Shown here: piece by piece, positions 1-7,036 of the stretch
How positions within the stretch are numbered: the first letter of the stretch is position 1
Layout: every line of letters starts with the position of its first letter
Source: Paracoccaceae bacterium
GTDB taxonomy: Bacteria; Pseudomonadota; Alphaproteobacteria; Rhodobacterales; Rhodobacteraceae
Reading direction: 5' to 3'
Assembly (NCBI GenBank): GCA_018222585.1
Contig: JAAFAB010000003.1
Span: 561,781-625,780 of the forward strand
Length of the DNA: 64,000 bases
Program-made: the position numbers and the translations under genes
Notes under the pieces: model-generated
The model's database searches: none
What the model saw: only the letters and a program-made list of their open reading frames with translations
Told to the model about the DNA's origin: nothing

Positions 1-1207
1 CACGACGACCGGGGGAGCCGACACGACCGACTTCGCCGACCGAGTAGGGCGGGAAGTTGTAGTGCAGCATGAAGTTGGATTTGAAGTTGCCGTGCAGCGC
101 GTCGATGAACTGCTCGTCGTCGCCGGTGCCAAGCGTGGTCACGACGAGGCCCTGGGTCTCGCCACGGGTGAACAGCGCCGACCCGTGGGTCCGGGGCAGC
201 AGGCCGGTTTCGGCGGCGATCGGGCGCACTTCGTCGGTGCGGCGACCGTCGATGCGCTTGCCGTTCTTCACCACGTCGCCACGCAGGACGCTGGATTCCA
301 GCTTCTTCAGCGCCGAGCCGAGGTTGGCATCGGCCAGCTGCTCTTCCGAGAGGGCGGCCTTGATCTCTTCCTTGACGGCGGCAACAGCGGCGGTGCGCTC
401 CTGCTTGTCGGTGATCGCATAGGCGGCGCGCATCTTGTCTTCACCGGCGGCCTTCACGGCTGCGGACAGCTCGGAGTAATCCGGGGGGGTGAAGGCGAAG
501 GGCTCTTTCGCGGTCTCTTCGGCCAGCGAGATGATCAGGTCCAGGACGGGCTGGATCTGCTCGTGGGCGAAGGTGACGGCGCCCAGCATCTCGTCTTCGG
601 TCAGCTCGTAGGCTTCCGATTCGACCATCATCACGGCGCCCTTGGTGCCGGCGACGACGAGGTCGAGACGCTGTTCGGGGTTGTTGCGCAGGCCCTGCAT
701 GTCGTCGACGGAGGGGTTCAGCACGTATTCGCCGTTCGAGAAGCCGACGCGGCAGCCGGCGATCGGGCCCATGAAGGGCGCGCCCGAGATGGTCAGCGCG
801 GCGGAGGCGGCGATCATCGCGACGACATCGGGGTCGTTCTCAAGATCGTGGCTCAGCACGGTGCACATGACCAGGACTTCGTTCTTGAAGCCGGGGGCGA
901 ACAGCGGGCGGATCGGGCGGTCGATCAGGCGCGCGGTCAGGGTCTCTTTCTCGGTGGGGCGGGCCTCACGCTTGAAGAAGCCACCCGGGACCTTGCCGGC
1001 CGCGTAATACTTTTCCTGGTAATGCACGGTCAGAGGGAAGAAATCCTGGCCCTCTTTCTGCTGCTTGGCGAAGGTGACGTTGGCCATCACCGAGGTTTCG
1101 CCCAGGGTGGCGATGACGGTGCCATCGGCCTGGCGGGCAACCTTGCCCGTTTCCAGCGTGAGGGTCTCGTCCCCCCACTGCATCTCTTTTTTCGTTACGT
1201 TGAACAT
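1..1207 (-). CDS. pnp: Polyribonucleotide nucleotidyltransferase (PNPase), C-terminal part outside the window
   Basis: Phosphorolytic 3'-5' exoribonuclease and degradosome partner; it degrades RNA to nucleoside diphosphates in the cytoplasm. The reverse strand reads [20 protein letters not shown] at the N-terminus, then the first RNase-PH domain with [14 protein letters not shown] and [14 protein letters not shown], the helical linker, and the start of the second RNase-PH domain ([15 protein letters not shown]). About 402 codons are present; the rest of the second PH core and the KH and S1 domains lie beyond position 1. The ATG at 1207 has an AGGAT ribosome-binding site 8-12 bases upstream. 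rpsO lies upstream on the same strand as in most bacteria, but here a methyltransferase gene on the opposite strand separates the two, so pnp must use its own promoter or read-through across about 1 kb. Identification is very secure. Confidence 0.97.
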   Translation of the reverse strand, partial: MFNVTKKEMQWGDETLTLETGKVARQADGTVIATLGETSVMANVTFAKQQKEGQDFFPLTVHYQEKYYAAGKVPGGFFKREARPTEKETLTARLIDRPIRPLFAPGFKNEVLVMCTVLSHDLENDPDVVAMIAASAALTISGAPFMGPIAGCRVGFSNGEYVLNPSVDDMQGLRNNPEQRLDLVVAGTKGAVMMVESEAYELTEDEMLGAVTFAHEQIQPVLDLIISLAEETAKEPFAFTPPDYSELSAAVKAAGEDKMRAAYAITDKQERTAAVAAVKEEIKAALSEEQLADANLGSALKKLESSVLRGDVVKNGKRIDGRRTDEVRPIAAETGLLPRTHGSALFTRGETQGLVVTTLGTGDDEQFIDALHGNFKSNFMLHYNFPPYSVGEVGRVGSPGRR

Positions 1208-1487
1208 CAGCGTATCCTGTCTGGAGGCTCTCGCGGGCCCTCCCGCGTCCTCCGTTTTCATGGCGGCCCCATTGCCGCCGACCCCTAATCCTCATGTCAC
1301 GGCGCCGGGGTCCCTTGCGCCACGTCTCAGATTGGCTCGGGCCATACAGGAGAACGGGTCTCTTGGGAAGGGCAATGGGCGAGGCGCCGCCTGCGGCTTT
1401 GGGTTTCGCGGACAGCGGTTTCGCGGTATCCGGGCGCATCGCGGGCCAGCCCGCCTGCCGTATCCGCCCGCCGCACCGGAGTGCCCT

Positions 1488-2165
1488 ATGTCCGACCTGC
1501 CGCCCTCTCCCTACGAGGCGCCCGGCTTCCATGCCGAGGCGATCGCCGCGGGCCGTCATCGCGCCATCGTCGGTGGTCGCTGGGACGAGACCGGGCGGGC
1601 GCAGATGGCGCTGCTGCTGGATCACGGGCTGAGGCCAGAACATCACCTGCTGGACATCGGGGCGGGCTCGCTGCGGCTGGGCTGCAAGGCGCTGCGCTAC
1701 CTGGAGCCGGGGCACTACTGGGCCACCGATGCCTCGCGCGCGCTGCTGCTGGCGGGGCTGGCGCAGGAGCTGGACGAGGTGCCGCCCGCGCAGCACCCGC
1801 CCGAGGCGCAGCTGATCGGCGACGCCGCCTTCACCTTTCCCGGCGTGCCCGAGGTGATCACCCATGCGATCTGCTTCGCGGTCTTTCCACATCTGACCCC
1901 GGCGCACATGGAGGTCGCCCTGACCAACCTGCGCCGCTTCCCGGCGCTGGAGCTGGTCGCCTTCACCGTCTTCCTGGCGCCCGAGACCGAGGCTGCAGCG
2001 CCTTACCGCCAGGCCGACGGGGTCGTCACCCATCCGGGCAGGCCGCCCTATCACCGCACCGGGGCGGCGGTGGAGGATCTCTGCACCCGCCTGGGCTGGC
2101 GGCTGCAGCGCGACGACCGGATGCTGCCGCGCGGACAGGTGCTGTTCCTGGCGCGGCGGGGCTGA
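1488..2165 (+). CDS. Class I SAM-dependent methyltransferase
   Basis: A 225-residue protein with a Rossmann methyltransferase core. The glycine-rich SAM-binding motif LLDIGAGSLRLG is at about residues 54-65, followed by the acidic strand-2 end (YWATDAS). The substrate is not evident. The ATG at 1488 was chosen because the protein then begins just before the conserved region; the frame is open further upstream, but that part is arginine/proline-rich shadow translation. The gene lies between pnp and rpsO, divergent from the first and convergent with the second, which is an unusual position inside a normally contiguous pair. A terminator hairpin lies just downstream. The family call is sound; no specific function can be assigned. 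Confidence 0.8.
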   Translation: MSDLPPSPYEAPGFHAEAIAAGRHRAIVGGRWDETGRAQMALLLDHGLRPEHHLLDIGAGSLRLGCKALRYLEPGHYWATDASRALLLAGLAQELDEVPPAQHPPEAQLIGDAAFTFPGVPEVITHAICFAVFPHLTPAHMEVALTNLRRFPALELVAFTVFLAPETEAAAPYRQADGVVTHPGRPPYHRTGAAVEDLCTRLGWRLQRDDRMLPRGQVLFLARRG

Positions 2166-2172
2166 AACGAGA

Positions 2173-2205
2173 AACGCCCGCTCCTTGCGGAACGGGCGTT
2201 CATGT
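2173..2205. terminator. Bidirectional Rho-independent terminator between the methyltransferase gene and rpsO
   Basis: A stem at 2173-2184 pairs with 2189-2200 (11 of 12 positions) around a TTGC loop. On the minus strand it is followed by TTTCTCGTTT, so it suits the end of rpsO (stop at 2225). It also sits directly after the methyltransferase stop at 2165. Confidence 0.75.
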
Positions 2206-2224
2206 CTTGCGACGGTGGGCGCGC

Positions 2225-2494
2225 TTAGCGGCGCAGGCCCAGGCGCTTGATCAGGTCCTGGTAACGGGCCTCGTCCTTGCCCTTCAGGTAGTCGAGCAGC
2301 TTACGACGCTGGGCAACCATCATCAGCAGGCCGCGGCGGCCGTGGTTGTCCTTCTTGTGGGTCTTGAAGTGCTCGGTCAGGGTGGCGATGCGCGAGGACA
2401 GGATGGCGACCTGGACTTCGGGCGAGCCGGTGTCGCCTTCCTTGGTCGCGTATTCCTTGATCAGGCGGTTCTTTTCTTCGACGGTGATCGACAT
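2225..2494 (-). CDS. rpsO: 30S ribosomal protein S15
   Basis: 89 residues, the normal length for S15. It starts [20 protein letters not shown] and contains the signature region [19 protein letters not shown] with the conserved H-K-D-H-x-x-R-x-L positions that bind the 16S rRNA central domain and S6/S18. The ATG at 2494 is preceded by AGGAGAT at good spacing. In most bacteria rpsO is followed directly by pnp and preceded by truB. Here truB is 3.3 kb upstream and pnp about 1 kb downstream on the same strand. S15 autoregulation through a leader structure is known in other bacteria; I did not identify such a structure here. Confidence 0.98.
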   Translation of the reverse strand: MSITVEEKNRLIKEYATKEGDTGSPEVQVAILSSRIATLTEHFKTHKKDNHGRRGLLMMVAQRRKLLDYLKGKDEARYQDLIKRLGLRR

Positions 2495-2732
2495 CGGGAT
2501 CTCCTGTGATCTGAGGGTGAGGGCACGAGCCGGGATGTCGTCCAGCAAGGTCCATGGTTCCGCCACGGGGTGCCCCGTGGAAGATTGCGCGCTGATACGG
2601 GATTCGATTTCGGAAGGAAAGCCTTTTCTGCAAGGGTCAGGCGGTGCTCCCGGGCCGGGGGCGGAGCCCTTTGCCCGCCCCGCGGGGAGGCGGACCAAGG
2701 GCCTGCCGGCGCGACGCGCGGGCGCAGTACGG
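2495..2732. other. Intergenic sequence upstream of rpsO, no gene seen
   Basis: This G+C-rich stretch holds the rpsO leader and presumably its promoter. Open frames here are shadows of rpsO or lack start signals. From about 2650 it becomes a run of C/G blocks merging into the palindromic repeat at the left edge of the mqsRA cassette. Confidence 0.5.
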
Positions 2733-2769
2733 GGGGCGCTGCCCCCAGCCCCTTACGGCAAATGTTGAA
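2733..2769. repeat. Left inverted repeat of the mqsRA cassette, with attached GC hairpin
   Basis: Positions 2745-2769 (CCAGCCCCTTACGGCAAATG plus TTGAA) match the reverse complement of 3757-3781 at 24 of 25 positions. On the outer side both copies carry a GGGGC-type self-complementary block (here 2733-2746) like hairpin 1 of the dispersed palindromic element found elsewhere in the window. Together the two copies bracket the toxin-antitoxin genes and about 1 kb of DNA. Confidence 0.8.
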
Positions 2770-2793
2770 GCCCGCAAATATTTGCGGGCTTCA
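2766..2793. repeat. 28-bp perfect palindrome downstream of mqsA
   Basis: The sequence TGAAGCCCGCAAAT followed by ATTTGCGGGCTTCA is exactly self-complementary over 28 bases, centred between 2779 and 2780. It begins at the inner end of the left inverted repeat and lies 30 bp beyond the mqsA stop. It could fold as an RNA hairpin ending the mqsRA transcript, but no T-run follows on either strand, so it could equally be a DNA site. Confidence 0.8.
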
Positions 2794-2822
2794 TGTCTCT
2801 ATCAAGCTCGCGGGAGTGACGA

Positions 2823-3257
2823 TCAAGCTATGTGCTGCTCGCTCAACAACTCATCGAGGCGCTTTGGGTTGTTTGACAGAAGTCGCAGGGCCGTGTCAGC
2901 GGCTTTGCTCAACACAACATCCCCTGATTCATATTTCTGAAACGCATTTGGTCCGCCGCCAATGAGGCGACCCGCGTCACGCTGCGAAAGTTTCAGTTTC
3001 TTGCGAACTGACCGGACTTGCCCCGGAGTCATCACACCGATCTCTCGAGCCTTCATGGTGTTGATCGCGCGATCCGACACCTGCATGTCTCTGGCATCAT
3101 GGACGCCTTGGTCCGCAGTGGGGTCGTCGGCTGGATACCAGCCTGGCAAATCGACCGTCTCGCTTTGAGAGCGAAAGGTAAGCGTGACGGTGCGAACGCC
3201 GCGAACGAGCGTACCGCCGGTCTCCGGATGCACTCTTGTTTCTTCAACTCCAGGCAT
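2823..3257 (-). CDS. mqsA: MqsA-family antitoxin (type II), without zinc-finger cysteines
   Basis: 144 residues. The C-terminal half is a clear MqsA/XRE helix-turn-helix: PGQVRSVRKKLKLSQRDAG and then IGGGPNAFQKYESGD, matching the DNA-recognition segment of E. coli MqsA. The N-terminal half (HPETGG, RGVRTVTLTFRSQS, LPGWYPADD) aligns in layout with the toxin-binding domain, but the two CxxC zinc pairs of classical MqsA are absent; there is no cysteine in the whole protein. It should neutralise MqsR and repress the operon. The ATG at 3257 lies one base beyond the toxin stop, giving coupled expression with toxin first and antitoxin second, as in E. coli. Base composition here is lower in G+C than in neighbouring genes, consistent with acquisition. 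Confidence 0.88.
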   Translation of the reverse strand: MPGVEETRVHPETGGTLVRGVRTVTLTFRSQSETVDLPGWYPADDPTADQGVHDARDMQVSDRAINTMKAREIGVMTPGQVRSVRKKLKLSQRDAGRLIGGGPNAFQKYESGDVVLSKAADTALRLLSNNPKRLDELLSEQHIA

Positions 3258-3258
3258 C

Positions 3259-3561
3259 TCATTTCTCCTTAAACGACGTGCAGGTGAACTCAGCGACGGT
3301 GTCCTGCACGAACTTGATGTATATTTCATACCCATCAGCTCGCCCATGATAGACATCCATCCACACCCTGTGATTTTGGTGTGTGGTCATCGACTTGTAG
3401 AAATCACGGCGATTCAGGCCCCTGATCACGCCGATCATGTCGGCACGGGTCATTCCCATCTCTGCCGCACCTTGTATGGCGGCATTCGTGATTCCCATCG
3501 TCGAGCCAGCAGACGCTTGAATAGATCCGAGATCGTATGTTGGTTTCTTCTTCTCCATCAT
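3259..3561 (-). CDS. mqsR: MqsR-family mRNA interferase toxin
   Basis: 100 residues, normal for MqsR (RelE/YoeB-like fold), a ribosome-independent mRNA endonuclease that in E. coli cuts at GC-containing triplets. The stretch FYKSMTTHQNHRVWMDVYH around residues 54-72 closely resembles E. coli MqsR. Lys56 and Tyr81, two of its known active-site positions, are present. The residue corresponding to Gln68 is Met in this protein (from memory of the E. coli numbering). Start: two adjacent ATGs at 3561 and 3558; no strong Shine-Dalgarno precedes them, but a perfect palindrome lies within 20 bases upstream. The stop codon is one base from mqsA. Identification is secure. Confidence 0.92.
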   Translation of the reverse strand: MMEKKKPTYDLGSIQASAGSTMGITNAAIQGAAEMGMTRADMIGVIRGLNRRDFYKSMTTHQNHRVWMDVYHGRADGYEIYIKFVQDTVAEFTCTSFKEK

Positions 3562-3565
3562 TTAG

Positions 3566-3578
3566 CACCATAATGGTG
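3566..3578. promoter_or_regulatory. Putative MqsA operator palindrome
   Basis: CACCAT-A-ATGGTG is a perfect 13-bp inverted repeat 5 bases upstream of the first mqsR ATG (top-strand reading). E. coli MqsA binds a short dyad (AACCT-N3-AGGTT) in the mqsRA promoter; this site has a similar size and position but a different sequence. The operator role is inference. Confidence 0.5.
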
Positions 3579-3756
3579 TAATTTCAAGTGGTCCAGCGCC
3601 TCCGCGGAGGCATTGACCGGCTTGCGAGACGGCAACCTCGACGCTGTCGAAGATATTTTCGAAACGAAACTCACCCGATCTCTTCCTCCGAGAATACATC
3701 AAGGGTCTTACTTGGAAGGGAATGTTGTCTACAGGACGGCCAACAGAAGCAATTAT
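3579..3756. other. Intergenic sequence inside the cassette, no recognised gene
   Basis: This is less G+C-rich than the surrounding DNA. On the minus strand about 65 codons are open into mqsR's leader, without an in-frame upstream start and without a protein family I recognise. It may be the remnant of an older gene or simply the mqsRA promoter region. Confidence 0.4.
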
Positions 3757-3836
3757 TTCAACATTTGTCGTAAGGGGCTGGGGCGCTGCCCCCGTCTGCT
3801 GCGCAGACTCCCCCGGAGTACTTTCAGCCTGGTGAT
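3757..3836. repeat. Right inverted repeat of the mqsRA cassette joined to a dispersed palindromic element
   Basis: 3757-3781 is the inverted partner of 2745-2769 (24 of 25 matches). It continues into a half copy of the dispersed element: a GC hairpin (3780-3793, GGGGC-GCT-GCCCC), a second hairpin GTCTGC-TGC-GCAGAC (3794-3808), then the core CCCCGGAGTACTTTCAGCC and the type I tail TGGTGAT ending at 3836. Confidence 0.8.
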
Positions 3837-3947
3837 AATATGGGGAATGATCGCCGCGCAGGCGCCGTGTTGGCGGGACGTGAGGCTGGTCGGCAGTGTC
3901 GGTGCGGTCACGTTGCGCGGGAGGGCTTTTGCGCCTGCGGGAGCTGC

Positions 3948-5198
3948 TCAGGCGGCGAAGGTCAGGGCCTCGCTTTGCGGCAGCAGGGCGATATCCTCGA
4001 CCGAGATCGCATCGGCACCGCTCAGGGTGGCGACGCAGGTACCATCGGCGAAGACCCGGGTCACCTCGCCGGTCACTTCGAAGGAGATCTCGGGCTCTGG
4101 CCCGTCGTCGGCGTAGGAGATCACCAGCAGATCTTCCCCGGGCGCGAAATCGAGGATCTGCGCGGCCGCCTCGTCGCTGGCGATCCAGTCGCCGAGAATG
4201 ATCCGGTCGTCGCCCTCGCCACCGGTGACCGTGTCGGAGGCCCCGGCAAGGATCGTGTCCTCGCCCGAGCCGCCGTTGAGATAATCGCCCTCGTCGAGGT
4301 CGCTGCCGTCCCGCAGGCTGGAGACAAGGCCCGAGATCCAGTCGTCGCCGGAGGCCCCGAAGAGGGTGTCGGCGCCCAGGCCCCCCTCCAGCCGGTCGGC
4401 GCCCATGCCGCCCGAGGCGGCGTCGTCGCCGGACCCGCCCTGGAGATGGTCGCCGCCGTCGCCGCCGTGCAGCAGGTCGTCGCCCGCCCCGCCCGAGAGC
4501 TGGTCGTCGCCCATCATGCCGAGGAGCGTATCCTCGCCCGAGCCGCCGAACAGCAGGTCGTCGCCCGATCCACCGCCGAGGCTGTCATTGCCGGCCTGTC
4601 CCAGCAGGGCGTCACTGCCACGCATCCCGAGGAGGGCATCCGCACCCACGCCGCCCACGAGTGTGTCGTCGCCCGAGTAGCCCCCCAGCTGGTCATTGCC
4701 GAGCCCGCCCTCGAGCAGGTCATCGCCCGGCGTGCCGGCGGTGATCGTCTCCGCAGAGGTGGCGATATCCGCGGTGAGGCGGGCCAGGGCGGCCTGCAAC
4801 TCGTCCGACATTCCGGCGGGCACCTCGCCCGAGGCGTCTTCGGCCCGGGTGTCGTCCGCGATGTCCTGCGAGAGATCGTCAGCGGAGGGGTCGAAGAGGT
4901 TGTCGCCCGAGAGGTCATCGCCAGTAAGGTCATCGCCAGAGAGGTCCGTGCCCGGAACTTCTTCGGAGTCCACCTCTTCGGGCAGATCGGTTCCCGACCC
5001 GGTGTGCTCGTCGAAGATCTCGTCCAGCAGGTTGCCCCAGCTGGCGATGTCGTCGCCGCTGCCGGAGTCCTCTTCCGGGTCCTCACCCGTGTCGGGGAGG
5101 TCGTCGAAGGCGATGAAGGCGGTGGCCCCGACCATCATCATGCCCAGCAGTCCCGCCAGAAGAAACATCCGCCCGTCCGCCCCCGGTTTCCGAATCAC
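3948..5198 (-). CDS. Membrane-anchored or secreted RTX (haemolysin-type calcium-binding repeat) protein
   Basis: 416 residues. A hydrophobic segment (FLLAGLLGMMMVGATAFIAF, residues 12-31) can act as signal sequence or anchor. It is followed by a highly acidic linker with DLSGDDLTGDDL-type repeats (about 85-100) and roughly fifteen GGxGxDxLxGG nonapeptides at about 150-290, which form a calcium-binding parallel beta-roll. The C-terminal 110 residues include a second short repeat patch and a beta-rich end (FDAP-like region ILDFAPGEDLLVISY), common in Rhodobacterales RTX proteins. No enzyme domain is visible. The frame opens with GTG at 5198; an ATG at 5168 immediately before the hydrophobic segment is an equally possible start. 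The gene sits between mqsRA and the DUF1643/truB pair. Confidence 0.8.
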   Translation of the reverse strand: MIRKPGADGRMFLLAGLLGMMMVGATAFIAFDDLPDTGEDPEEDSGSGDDIASWGNLLDEIFDEHTGSGTDLPEEVDSEEVPGTDLSGDDLTGDDLSGDNLFDPSADDLSQDIADDTRAEDASGEVPAGMSDELQAALARLTADIATSAETITAGTPGDDLLEGGLGNDQLGGYSGDDTLVGGVGADALLGMRGSDALLGQAGNDSLGGGSGDDLLFGGSGEDTLLGMMGDDQLSGGAGDDLLHGGDGGDHLQGGSGDDAASGGMGADRLEGGLGADTLFGASGDDWISGLVSSLRDGSDLDEGDYLNGGSGEDTILAGASDTVTGGEGDDRIILGDWIASDEAAAQILDFAPGEDLLVISYADDGPEPEISFEVTGEVTRVFADGTCVATLSGADAISVEDIALLPQSEALTFAA

Positions 5199-5285
5199 GT
5201 CACGACGGCCGCAGCCGTCTGCCCTCGACAGGGCGCGATTACGCCATGCGGCCAGGGTTCGGTCAAATCCCGCCTTGGCAGATGG

Positions 5286-5828
5286 TTAATCGCGTGATGC
5301 ACTCCAGGGTTGTGGCTGCATCGCGTAGGCAATGTAAAGGGGGTGGCGCGGCGCTCCGTCCCGGGTCAGCCCCAGGTGCGCCAGCGGCGCCCCCGAGGCG
5401 CGCAGCATCTCGGCCACGGTCGCGCCCCGGTCGAGGTGGCTGCCGTGCACGCCCCAGCCACAGAGCACCAGGCCCCCGGGGCCGATCCAGCCGAGCGAGT
5501 CGGTCAGGATGCGGTCGTTCGCCGGGCCGACAGGGGCCTCGGCCCGCTTCAGCAGGGCCGGCGAGGTCTCGCGCCAGGCGAAGAGGTTGCAGGCCCGGAA
5601 GCCGCCGAAGCCAAGCGCCCGGGCGCGGCGTTCGCAACGCTCGATGGTGGGATCGTTCTGCTGTTCCGTCGCTGTCGAGGGGTTGAGCATGATGTAGAGC
5701 AGGCGCGGGGCGGTCGCGTCCCAGACCCGGCTGAGCGCATAGCGATAGCGCAGGCAGGGCGAGTAGAGCGCCGTGCTTTCGGCATCGCCCTTGCGGAAAC
5801 GGCGTTCGACCGGTGCCGCTGCGGTCAC
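5286..5828 (-). CDS. DUF1643 domain-containing protein
   Basis: 180 residues. The signature [19 protein letters not shown] followed by [15 protein letters not shown] and [11 protein letters not shown] is characteristic of DUF1643, a small family of unknown activity. The GTG start at 5828 shares four bases (GTGA) with the truB stop, so the two genes are translationally coupled. I chose it because it leaves no gap and because the upstream frame overlaps truB. It is the second gene of a truB-DUF1643 unit; the coupling suggests a shared transcript but does not reveal the function. Confidence 0.82.
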   Translation of the reverse strand: MTAAAPVERRFRKGDAESTALYSPCLRYRYALSRVWDATAPRLLYIMLNPSTATEQQNDPTIERCERRARALGFGGFRACNLFAWRETSPALLKRAEAPVGPANDRILTDSLGWIGPGGLVLCGWGVHGSHLDRGATVAEMLRASGAPLAHLGLTRDGAPRHPLYIAYAMQPQPWSASRD

Positions 5829-6730
5829 AGGTTGAAGACGCGGGAGGGGTGAAGCTCTCCGCCGCGATAGCTGCCGACGGCGACGGGCTGACCCTCGAAG
5901 GAGGCCCAGCAATCCTCTCCGTAGTCGAGGCCCTGGGCGATGACCATGCCGGGATTGCCGTGGCGCAGGCGGGCGGCGCCCTCTGCGGTGGCCCTGACTT
6001 CGGGCAGGTCCGCGAGGCCGATCTCCAGCGGCAGGAGGTGCTGTTCCAGCTCGGGGGTGCGGGCCATTTCCTCGATCTGCGCGTAGGTCAGGCCCTTCTC
6101 GGCTTCGAAGGGGCCGGACCAGGTGCGGCGCAGGTGGTGCACATGGCCGAGGCAACCGAGCGCCCGGCCGAGGTCGCGGGCGATGGAACGGACATAGCCG
6201 CCCTTGCCGCAGACCATCTCCAGGCGGACGTGGTCGGCATCGGGACGGTCGAGCAGCAGCAGGCTCTCGACGAAGAGGGGGCGGGCGGCAATGTCCATTT
6301 CCTCGCCGTCGCGGGCGCGCTTGTAGGCGCGTTCGCCGTCGATCTTCACCGCCGAGAACTGCGGCGGCACCTGGGAGATGTCGCCGACGAAGCCGTGCAG
6401 GGCTTCCTTGATCTGCGCGTCGGAGGGGCGCAGGTCGGAGGTGGCGATCACCTCGCCCTCGGCATCGTCGGTATTGGTGGCGGCGCCGAAGGTGACAGTG
6501 AAGTCATAGGCCTTCAGCGCATCGGTGACAAAGGGCACGGTCTTGGTCGCCTCGCCGAGCGCCACGGCCAGGGTGCCGGTGGCTTCGGGGTCGAGCGTGC
6601 CCGCATGGCCGGCCTTCTTCGCATCCAGGGCCCAGCGGACCTTGTTCACGACGGCATTGGAGGAGATACCTGCGGGCTTGTCCACCACCAGCCAGCCGGA
6701 GATATCGCGACCCTTGCGTCTGCGTGCCAT
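5825..6730 (-). CDS. truB: tRNA pseudouridine(55) synthase TruB
   Basis: 301 residues, normal length. It isomerises U55 in the T-arm of tRNAs. The N-terminus carries [20 protein letters not shown] and the catalytic motif [13 protein letters not shown], whose Asp47 is the nucleophilic aspartate of the family. RSIARDLG, in a typical TruB context, lies further on. ATG at 6730. In many bacteria truB lies between rbfA and rpsO; here rbfA is at 10.4 kb on the other strand and rpsO 3.3 kb downstream, so only part of the classic cluster is contiguous. It overlaps the following DUF1643 gene by 4 bp. Upstream is a type I palindromic element, which separates it from rsmB. Confidence 0.97.
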   Translation of the reverse strand: MARRRKGRDISGWLVVDKPAGISSNAVVNKVRWALDAKKAGHAGTLDPEATGTLAVALGEATKTVPFVTDALKAYDFTVTFGAATNTDDAEGEVIATSDLRPSDAQIKEALHGFVGDISQVPPQFSAVKIDGERAYKRARDGEEMDIAARPLFVESLLLLDRPDADHVRLEMVCGKGGYVRSIARDLGRALGCLGHVHHLRRTWSGPFEAEKGLTYAQIEEMARTPELEQHLLPLEIGLADLPEVRATAEGAARLRHGNPGMVIAQGLDYGEDCWASFEGQPVAVGSYRGGELHPSRVFNL

Positions 6731-6830
6731 GTCGTGCCTCGGTTTGCGCCTGTTTGAAGGCCGGTGAGCTATCCTGCCGGAGGGTCTCCGTCAAGCGGGC
6801 CGCCGTCGCCTGATGGCGATACGTGGGGGC

Positions 6831-7030
6831 AGGGGGCTCTGCCCCCTCTTGAGCCCTTGCGGGCTCAATTCACCCCCGGAGGTATTTTCAGCCTGGTGAT
6901 GCTGCAGGGGGCGACGATGAGGCGGCCGCGTTTTGCGTGATGGGCGTGGCGCGCTCGCAATGGGAAAGTCGGGCGCATTTCCGGGCAATGTCCCGCAGCA
7001 TCACCAGGCTGGAAATACTCCCGCCGGAGG
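6831..7030. repeat. Dispersed palindromic element, type I full copy (inverted pair)
   Basis: Hairpin 1 GGGGGC-TCT-GCCCCC is at 6832-6846. Hairpin 2 TTGAGCCC-TTGC-GGGCTCAA is at 6849-6868. The core ACCCCCGGAGGTATTTTCAG with tail CCTGGTGATGCTG follows at 6872-6904. A spacer of about 95 bp comes next, then the inverted core CAGCATCACCAGGCTGGAAA with TACTCCCGCCGGAGG at 6996-7030. The spacer, read in reverse complement, is homologous to the one at 19440-19530. The element fills the gap between rsmB (stop at 7037) and truB (start at 6730). Confidence 0.85.
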
Positions 7031-7036
7031 CATCCG

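Noticed and set aside
3579-3756. About 65 open codons on the minus strand upstream of mqsR
   Set aside because: There is no in-frame start or ribosome-binding site and no recognisable domain; noted only as a possible gene remnant.
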